Assembly (NCBI GenBank): GCA_036924835.1
Contig: JBAGRR010000001.1
Coordinates: 3,053,001-3,117,000, forward strand
DNA length: 64,000 nt
Source: Nitrobacteraceae bacterium AZCC 1564
GTDB lineage: Bacteria; Pseudomonadota; Alphaproteobacteria; Rhizobiales; Xanthobacteraceae
Direction of reading: 5' to 3'
Shown: positions 59,169 to 64,000 of the stretch, piece by piece
Layout of the letters: every line of letters begins with the position of its first letter
Position numbering within the stretch: the first letter of the stretch is position 1
Translations under genes and position numbers: made by a program
Notes under the pieces: generated by a model
The model's input: the letters and a program-made list of their open reading frames with translations, nothing else
Told to the model about the DNA's origin: nothing
Database searches by the model: none

Positions 59169-59504
59169 ATGATCGCCACCTGGAGTGAGTGGAAACGTTA
59201 TCCCAAAGCGACGCGTGGGGAGCGGCTTGAAGCACCGATCGGGCCGGGAATTTATGAAGTCAGGCATGCATCATCAGGTGCGTTGTTTGCCTTCGACGCC
59301 GTAGACAATCTTGCGCAAGCGTTGTCGTCACTGCATGCGGGGCCGAAATCATTTACGTCGTGGTTTAGCCGTCGAGATCCTGTCGCGCTTCCAGACCTCG
59401 AATACCGGACTTGTGCGACGGCGACGCGCGCGGATGCCAAGGCTGCAGCCGAACGCATGATCGGCCGACGTGAGGCTTATATGAATCATAGTCACGTGGC
59501 CTGA
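59169..59504 (+). CDS. Conserved hypothetical small protein
   Basis: A 111-residue protein from ATG 59169, with GGAAGG 7 nt upstream (the frame opens 10 codons earlier). It reads MIATWSEWKRYPKATRGERL, then APIGPGIYEVRHASSGALFA, and later LEYRTCATATRADAKAAAERMIGRR. The GPGIYEVR...GALFAF part recalls the first strands of GIY-YIG-like folds, but no full nuclease site is visible. I recall similar proteins in Bradyrhizobiaceae without known function. Cytoplasmic, no membrane segment. Confidence 0.65.
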   Translation: MIATWSEWKRYPKATRGERLEAPIGPGIYEVRHASSGALFAFDAVDNLAQALSSLHAGPKSFTSWFSRRDPVALPDLEYRTCATATRADAKAAAERMIGRREAYMNHSHVA

Positions 59505-59539
59505 CGCAAATTGGCGTTAAACACCCCGGCGAATTGCAC

Positions 59540-59938
59540 CCTATCGGCGTAAATACCCCGATCATCCGGCTCGCGAACGCGAGCCGTTCGGCCATCAAGG
59601 ACATGAAGTAGATCAAGAGCTTCTGGCTTAACGCCGGATTATCCACCCTGATGGCGTCGAATGTATCCAGTCGTAGAACGTAGAGAACACTGGCGACCTC
59701 GGCCTGAATAGTGGCGCTGCGTGGCTGCTTCGCGACGATCCCCATCTCGCCCACGGTGGTATAGCGCCCCAGACTTCTGACACTCGTGGTTCGTCCCTCG
59801 CCCGTCGGCACCGTGATGCGGGCGATGACTTCGCCGGCGCTGACTTCGATGCGTTGGCAGCGATGCATCAATTCATCGGCGTCTTTCTCGTTGCCGAGAA
59901 TCCTGGTCAGCCAGTCGCGGGAAAAGGAAAAAGCCCTG
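59540..59938 (-). pseudogene. Decayed C-terminal fragment of a SulP-type transporter/cyclic nucleotide-binding domain protein
   Basis: Reading the minus strand from the edge of repeat I, the frame gives SRAFSFSRDWLTRILGNEKDADELMHR (in pieces), then QRIEVSAGEVIAR, GEGRTTSVRSLGRYTTVGEMG, PRSATIQAEVASVLYVLRLD and LIYFMSLMAERLAFASRM. This is a cNMP-binding domain like that at the C-terminus of SulP-STAS-cNMP transporters. About 19 residues normally found between GEVIAR and GEGRTT are missing, the N-terminal transporter is gone, and the frame runs on past the normal end into antisense of the next gene. The break coincides exactly with repeat copy I. Confidence 0.7.
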
Positions 59939-60097
59939 CTAGTGTGGTGGTTCAGAAGTTCGCTCCATCTTTCCCGCGAGTCCTTCCTGCGAACTTCTGA
60001 ACCACTAGAATCATAAATTTACTAGTGTCCTCTCGAATCCAAAGTTCGCTACGAAGCGGGCTGCACGATGATGCGAACTTTGGATTCGGGCCACTAG
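59939..60097 (+). repeat. Twin-hairpin CTAG element, copy I
   Basis: Hairpin 1 (59939-60008): outer CTAGTGTGGT and ACCACTAG, inner arm GGTTCAGAAGTTCGC with perfect complement. Spacer AATCATAAATTTA. Hairpin 2 (60022-60097): outer CTAGTGTCC and GGCCACTAG, inner arm CGAATCCAAAGTTCGC. Close to copy J; one of the best-preserved copies. It lies between the SulP remnant and the enoyl-CoA hydratase stop. Confidence 0.92.
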
Positions 60098-60130
60098 AGC
60101 GGCGGCGCCTGTCAGTATTGTCGACGGAGA

Positions 60131-60925
60131 TCAGCGGCCGGTGAAGTTCGCCGGTCGCTTTTCCAGGAAAGCGCTGACCCCTTCCTTGAAGTCTTCGGCG
60201 CGTCCTGCGATCTGCTGCGATCGCTTTTCGAGATCGAGCTGTTCCTCGAACGAATTGTGTGGGCTTTCCCAGTAGAGACGGCGGATAAGCGACAAAGCAA
60301 CGGTCGGGCCATTCGCCAGATCATGCGCGAGTTTTTTGGTTTCCTCCGCCAGCGCGGCGTCATCTACCACGCGGTTGACAAGACCCCATTCAAGCGCCTT
60401 TTCAGCAGGGAGACGCTCGCCGAGCAGCGACAGCTCAACTGAGCGCGCCTTGCCGATCAAGCGCGGCAAGATCCATGTCGAGCCGCAATCGGGGACGAGG
60501 CCGATCCGCCGGAAGGCCTGCAGGAAATAGGACGACCGCGCGCACAGGATGATATCGCCCATCAGCGCGAAGCTCATGCCTGCGCCGGCAGCGGGTCCGT
60601 TGACGGATGTGATGAGAGGGCAATGCAAATCGCGCAAACGGCGCAGGAATGGATGAAACGCGGTTTCCAGCGTTGCGCCAGCATTGCGCCGAACCGGGTT
60701 CTGTTCCTTGTTGCGGCCCTGCAGGTTGGCTCCCGTGCAGAAGGCTTTGCCCGCGCCGGTCAGCACAAGGCAGCGGATTTCGTCGCGCTTGTCGTGAACG
60801 ACATCGAGTGCCTCACTGAGGCCCTGCAGCATGTCAGTCGAGACCGCATTCATCACCTCCTGATGGTCAAGCACCAGTGTGGCAACGGCCCCGTCGAATT
60901 CCAATCTGCAATTATTGAACTGCAT
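60131..60925 (-). CDS. Enoyl-CoA hydratase/isomerase family protein
   Basis: A 264-residue crotonase-fold enzyme: VLTGAGKAFCTGANLQ and SVNGPAAGAGMSFALMGDIILCARSSYFLQAF form the CoA site and oxyanion hole; LVPDCGSTWILPRLIG carries an Asp where hydratases use Glu, as in PaaG-like isomerases. The end GVSAFLEKRPANFTGR is typical of the family. It may act in fatty acid or phenylacetate-type degradation; no other pathway genes are adjacent except malonyl-CoA decarboxylase 1.4 kb upstream. Confidence 0.92.
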   Translation of the reverse strand: MQFNNCRLEFDGAVATLVLDHQEVMNAVSTDMLQGLSEALDVVHDKRDEIRCLVLTGAGKAFCTGANLQGRNKEQNPVRRNAGATLETAFHPFLRRLRDLHCPLITSVNGPAAGAGMSFALMGDIILCARSSYFLQAFRRIGLVPDCGSTWILPRLIGKARSVELSLLGERLPAEKALEWGLVNRVVDDAALAEETKKLAHDLANGPTVALSLIRRLYWESPHNSFEEQLDLEKRSQQIAGRAEDFKEGVSAFLEKRPANFTGR

Positions 60926-61085
60926 GCGTTCCTCGCTTGATGAGCTTTGTGCGTTCTCGTTTCACGCGCGAGAATTTCGCTCAGCGAAACGAGCAATGAC
61001 GCTTTTTTCAAGCGAGACTATCCGGCAATCCAGATGGACTGTAAACGGCAGCGCAGGCCGAGGCACCGGCATCGGATCAGCCATG

Positions 61086-61252
61086 CTAGTGTGGTGGTTC
61101 AGAAGTTCGCCCGATTTTTTCTGCGAGTCCTTCCAGCGAACTTCTGAACCTGAACCACACTAGAATCATAGATTTACTAGTGTCCTCTCGAATCCAAAGT
61201 CCGCTACGGAGCGCGCTGCACGATAAGGCGGACTTTGGATTCGGGACACTAG
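61086..61252 (+). repeat. Twin-hairpin CTAG element, copy J
   Basis: Hairpin 1 (61086-61163): outer CTAGTGTGGT and ACCACACTAG, inner arm GGTTCAGAAGTTCGC. Spacer AATCATAGATTTA. Hairpin 2 (61177-61252): outer CTAGTGTCC and GGGACACTAG, inner arm CGAATCCAAAGTCCGC with complement GGCGGACTTTGGATTCG. Against copy I the T-to-C change in the left arm is matched by A-to-G in the right arm. The rest of the 426-bp gap (60926-61085 and 61253-61351) shows no gene. Confidence 0.93.
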
Positions 61253-61351
61253 GCATGAATCGATTTCGCAGGGCGGAAGGAGCGGACGCCCGACGAAAGC
61301 TTCAGCGCGTGGAGCAACGTTTAATGTCGAGCTGCGCCTGGCGACGCTGTG

Positions 61352-62269
61352 TTATTCCGGAAGCGGAATGAACTCGTGCTCGTTCGGCACATGTGCGAAG
61401 CGTCCGGCCTTCCAGTCGGCTTTCGCCTCTTCGATGCGCTCCTTGCTTGAGGACACGAAATTCCACCAGATGTGCCGTGGCCCCTCGAGTGCGGTGCCGC
61501 CTAGGAACATCATGCGCGTTGGGCGCGTCGCCGTCACGGTAATGCGGTCGCCAGGGCGGAAGATCAGCATCTGTGGGCTGGAAAACTTCTCGCGTGCGAT
61601 TTCGACTTCGCCGTCGACGAGGTAGATCGCGCGCTCTTCATGGTCGGCGTCAAGCGGTACGCTCATGCCTGCATCGAGCGCGACTTCGACGTGGAACCAC
61701 GGCGATACCATATCAACCGGCGATTTCACGCCGAATGCAGAGCCCGCAATAATCCGTGCCTTGAAGCCGCCGTCCCGCACAGTCGGCAGACTCTCCGCAC
61801 TGTAGTGCTGAAACGACGGATCGATCTCTTCCTTGCCGACAGGAAGTGCGATCCAGCTTTGCAGGCCGAGCATGCTCTGTCCACTGGCGCGCTGAACGTC
61901 TGGTGTTCGCTCGGAATGCGCGATGCCGCGGCCGGCTGTCATCAGGTTCATGGCGCCGGGCTGAATTTCCTGAATGTTGCCTTCACTATCGCGGTGCATG
62001 ATGCTGCCGTCGAACAGATAAGTGACGGTAGCAAGACCGATGTGCGGATGCGGCCGAACATCCATACCTTTGCCCGCCACAAATTGCACCGGACCGAAAT
62101 GATCGAAAAAGATGAAGGGGCCCACCATCTGACGCTTGCCGTGGGGCAGGGCGCGGCGCACGGCGAAGCCGTCTCCGAGATCGCGCGTCCGCGGAACGAT
62201 CATCAATTCGAGTGCGTCGCAGGATTGTGGATCGCCAAGGATCGGGTCGTTTGATGGCATCCAGCTCAT
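61352..62269 (-). CDS. Pirin family protein
   Basis: A 305-residue bicupin. The N-terminal cupin holds the metal site: RPHPHIGLATVTYLFDG (two His), then HRDSEGNIQEIQPGAMNLMTAGRGIAHSE (third His and Glu). The C-terminal domain includes WWNFVSSSKERIEEAKADW, a pirin hallmark. Bacterial pirins include quercetin dioxygenases and metabolic regulators; the function here is not determined. It lies 28 nt downstream of the malonyl-CoA decarboxylase stop and may share its transcript. Confidence 0.93.
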   Translation of the reverse strand: MSWMPSNDPILGDPQSCDALELMIVPRTRDLGDGFAVRRALPHGKRQMVGPFIFFDHFGPVQFVAGKGMDVRPHPHIGLATVTYLFDGSIMHRDSEGNIQEIQPGAMNLMTAGRGIAHSERTPDVQRASGQSMLGLQSWIALPVGKEEIDPSFQHYSAESLPTVRDGGFKARIIAGSAFGVKSPVDMVSPWFHVEVALDAGMSVPLDADHEERAIYLVDGEVEIAREKFSSPQMLIFRPGDRITVTATRPTRMMFLGGTALEGPRHIWWNFVSSSKERIEEAKADWKAGRFAHVPNEHEFIPLPE

Positions 62270-62297
62270 AATGGCCTCCTACGGAAAGGTACAACAA

Positions 62298-63680
62298 TCA
62301 GTTCGTGTCGCCCGCGACCGAAAGCGCGCGAGCAGGAACCAGCTTACGAATTGTCGATGACGAGGCAACAACGCTCTTCTCGGCGTAAGCTTCGTGATTC
62401 TCTTCAATTTTATCGAGGGCGTAGAGATAGTTGACCATGAGCCCGTGTGACTGCTGCATGCCCTTGTTCGAGCGATCACCGAGGAAGTTCAGCCGTTCCA
62501 GCCGTGCGCCGTTCCCGAGATGGAAACGTGCGACCGGATCGACTGGCTGTCCGCGCGGGTTCTTGGCCTCGAGGAAATAATATGCAGCAAGCGGCATCAA
62601 GGCAGCTTTGACACGCTCCGCAGTCTCGGGGTCATCGGCCCAACCCGCGAGGTCGAGTTCGTCGAGCGCGGCGCGGGTGCCAGCGTCGAGCAACGTTGAA
62701 TTTTCATTGGCACGCTCGCGCTTCAGCCATCCCGCGAAACCAGGCGCCGGTGACAGCGTCACGAACGTCTGCACGTTTGGCAGTTCGCGCTTGATGTCTT
62801 CGACTACCTGCTTGATCAGGAAGTTGCCGAAAGAAATTCCAGCGAGCCCCTTTTGTGTGTTGGAAATTGAGTAGAACACCGCGGTGTTGGCGCTCGTCGC
62901 AGGGATCGGTGTCCGCGACAAATCCAGCAGAGGTGCAATCGCCGCAGGACTCTCGCGCGTAAGCGCTACCTCAACGAAGATGAGTGGTTCGTCAACGAGC
63001 TGCGGGTGGAAGAAGCCGTAGCAGCGGCGGTCACTGGGCGCGAGGCGGCTGCGCAAATCGTCCCAGTTGCTGATGGCGTGGACCTGCTCGTAACGGATGA
63101 TCTTTTCGAGGATATTGGCAGGCGTGGTCCAGTCGATCCGTCGCAGCACGAGAAAACCCCTGTTGAACCATGACGCGAACAGATGCACGAAATCGTTGTC
63201 GACGTGCTTGAGGGCCGGGTGATCCGATATATGAGCCAGCAACGCCTCTCGCATGTGTACCAGCGATGCGGTGCCGCCTGGTGCGAGGTTAAGTCGGCGG
63301 ATCAATTCCTGACGTCGTGGTTCGGCGGCCTTCAACAGCTTGCTGACGCTATCCGGCGACGCATTCTTGTCGCGCACCGCCGCCAGCGCCTCGTTGAATT
63401 GCGGCATGTCCGGGCCGAATAAGTCGGCGAGCGCATCGAGAAAAGCCAGCTTGTCGGCGTCGCTTGCCGCCGCGTAACCTGCGAGCAGCGTACTGGCGAG
63501 TGCTACGCCGGTGGCTTCGCCGCGTCGTGAGAGCAGCGTTTCGCCGAGGTTAATCAGCTCGGCCTTTGACATTGGGCGGGAGCCGTTTGACAGGCCAAGC
63601 AAGCTACGGCCGCGCTCGGTCAAGGTGTTGATGAGGTCGCTCAGAAATGCCGGTGCGCGGTCGAAACCCAGTGTCGCCAT
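62298..63680 (-). CDS. Malonyl-CoA decarboxylase
   Basis: A 460-residue enzyme. The C-terminal GNAT-like catalytic domain shows CYGFFHPQLVDEPLIFVEVAL (active-site His region), FYSISNTQKGLAGISFGNFLIKQV, and FVTLSPAPGFAGWL; the N-terminal half is the helical oligomerisation domain. It converts malonyl-CoA to acetyl-CoA and CO2, either for malonate use (MatA with MatB and MatC) or to remove malonyl-CoA. No matB or matC is in the window; they could lie past 64000. The 150-bp gap upstream to 63830 shows no gene. Confidence 0.95.
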   Translation of the reverse strand: MATLGFDRAPAFLSDLINTLTERGRSLLGLSNGSRPMSKAELINLGETLLSRRGEATGVALASTLLAGYAAASDADKLAFLDALADLFGPDMPQFNEALAAVRDKNASPDSVSKLLKAAEPRRQELIRRLNLAPGGTASLVHMREALLAHISDHPALKHVDNDFVHLFASWFNRGFLVLRRIDWTTPANILEKIIRYEQVHAISNWDDLRSRLAPSDRRCYGFFHPQLVDEPLIFVEVALTRESPAAIAPLLDLSRTPIPATSANTAVFYSISNTQKGLAGISFGNFLIKQVVEDIKRELPNVQTFVTLSPAPGFAGWLKRERANENSTLLDAGTRAALDELDLAGWADDPETAERVKAALMPLAAYYFLEAKNPRGQPVDPVARFHLGNGARLERLNFLGDRSNKGMQQSHGLMVNYLYALDKIEENHEAYAEKSVVASSSTIRKLVPARALSVAGDTN

Positions 63681-63830
63681 CTCTTCAACCTGCCTTAAAT
63701 CTTATCGCCAAATCTTGCCGCCACATCTCACCGGTCAAGGATAACCGGCTCTACCGACAATAGATCGTGAGCGTATCCGTTTCCAGACGAGCAAAAAGAG
63801 ACTTTAGTCTGCCACGATGAAAAGAGACAA

Positions 63831-64000
63831 TCACTGACGCGCGAGACGAATGGCCGCGTCCGCCCGATCGAATGTCTCCAGCGAGAGGACCGCGTCAGCA
63901 AAGCGCTCCGCTCCTGAATTCAGCACGGGTCGCGCAAGCTGGAGGAACTTCTGCCGCATTGCCTGAGCATCCGGAAATAGCGATGGTTCTCCAGACGGGT
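63831..64000 (-). CDS. Unidentified protein, C-terminal part (5' end outside window)
   Basis: The minus-strand frame ending at TGA (63831-63833) is open to the window edge and gives 56 residues: PSGEPSLFPDAQAMRQKFL followed by QLARPVLNSGAERFADAVL, and ending with TFDRADAAIRLARQ. It is helical and Ala/Arg-rich with GC-rich codons like its neighbours, so it is likely real. I do not recognise the family. Being upstream of malonyl-CoA decarboxylase on the same strand it may belong to the same unit. Confidence 0.55.
   Translation of the reverse strand, partial: PSGEPSLFPDAQAMRQKFLQLARPVLNSGAERFADAVLSLETFDRADAAIRLARQ

Overview
The window is a chromosomal segment of an alphaproteobacterium, most likely a Nitrobacteraceae/Bradyrhizobiaceae member of the Afipia-Oligotropha-Nitrobacter-Rhodopseudomonas type. 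The evidence is the gene order (lnt-XRE-trmB-rimP-nusA-ylxR-infB-rbfA-truB-rpsO-pnp; phoH-ybeY-corC-lnt; miaB-HAD-fur-rimI-tsaB-nfu; addB-murU-tsaE/amgK-divL), a heme-regulated Irr with the GCPWHD motif, a DivL-type kinase, and two intergenic repeats of the kind common in rhizobial genomes. The genus is an inference.

Layout. 1-16 kb: addB (cut by the window edge), murU, a PilZ protein, a TsaE-AmgK fusion, divL, dut, a coaBC gene carrying an extra N-terminal antitoxin-like DNA-binding domain, ubiB-ubiE, a VOC protein, mutM and an exported protease-like protein. 16-26 kb: moeB/thiF, gapN, a divergent aldo-keto reductase/LysR pair, a 2-hydroxyacid dehydrogenase, an SH3-domain protein, irr, and the unsaturated fatty acid cluster fabA-fabB-fabI. 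26-31 kb: GST and an oxidative-stress block (katG, divergent oxyR, Tat-exported superoxide dismutase). 31-50 kb: a long run of translation and RNA genes on the minus strand from miaB down to pnp, including the nusA-infB operon with a terminator-like attenuator in front of rimP. 50-64 kb: HAD hydrolase, Fur/Mur, rimI, tsaB, nfu, usp, trpS, murJ, a PfkB kinase, a decayed SulP-type transporter fragment, enoyl-CoA hydratase, pirin, malonyl-CoA decarboxylase and a partial unknown gene.

The most unusual signal is not a gene. Ten copies (nine complete, one truncated) of a roughly 160-170 bp element are scattered in intergenic gaps at 2.5, 4.1, 8.9, 9.1, 16.0, 51.3, 51.9, 55.9, 60.0 and 61.1 kb. Each copy is two long hairpins separated by a spacer of about 12-16 nt, and each hairpin is typically bounded by CTAG. 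Hairpin arms differ strongly between copies yet stay self-complementary, with visible compensatory changes. Copies occur in both orientations. Two copies form the terminus of a neighbouring gene (C-terminus and stop of coaBC; N-terminus of the HAD gene), and one directly abuts a broken transporter gene. None occur between 16.2 and 51.2 kb. A second notable item is the FitA/VapB-like domain fused to CoaBC, with GATATC palindromes placed exactly in its putative promoter.

No tRNA, rRNA, CRISPR array, transposase or prophage gene was seen.
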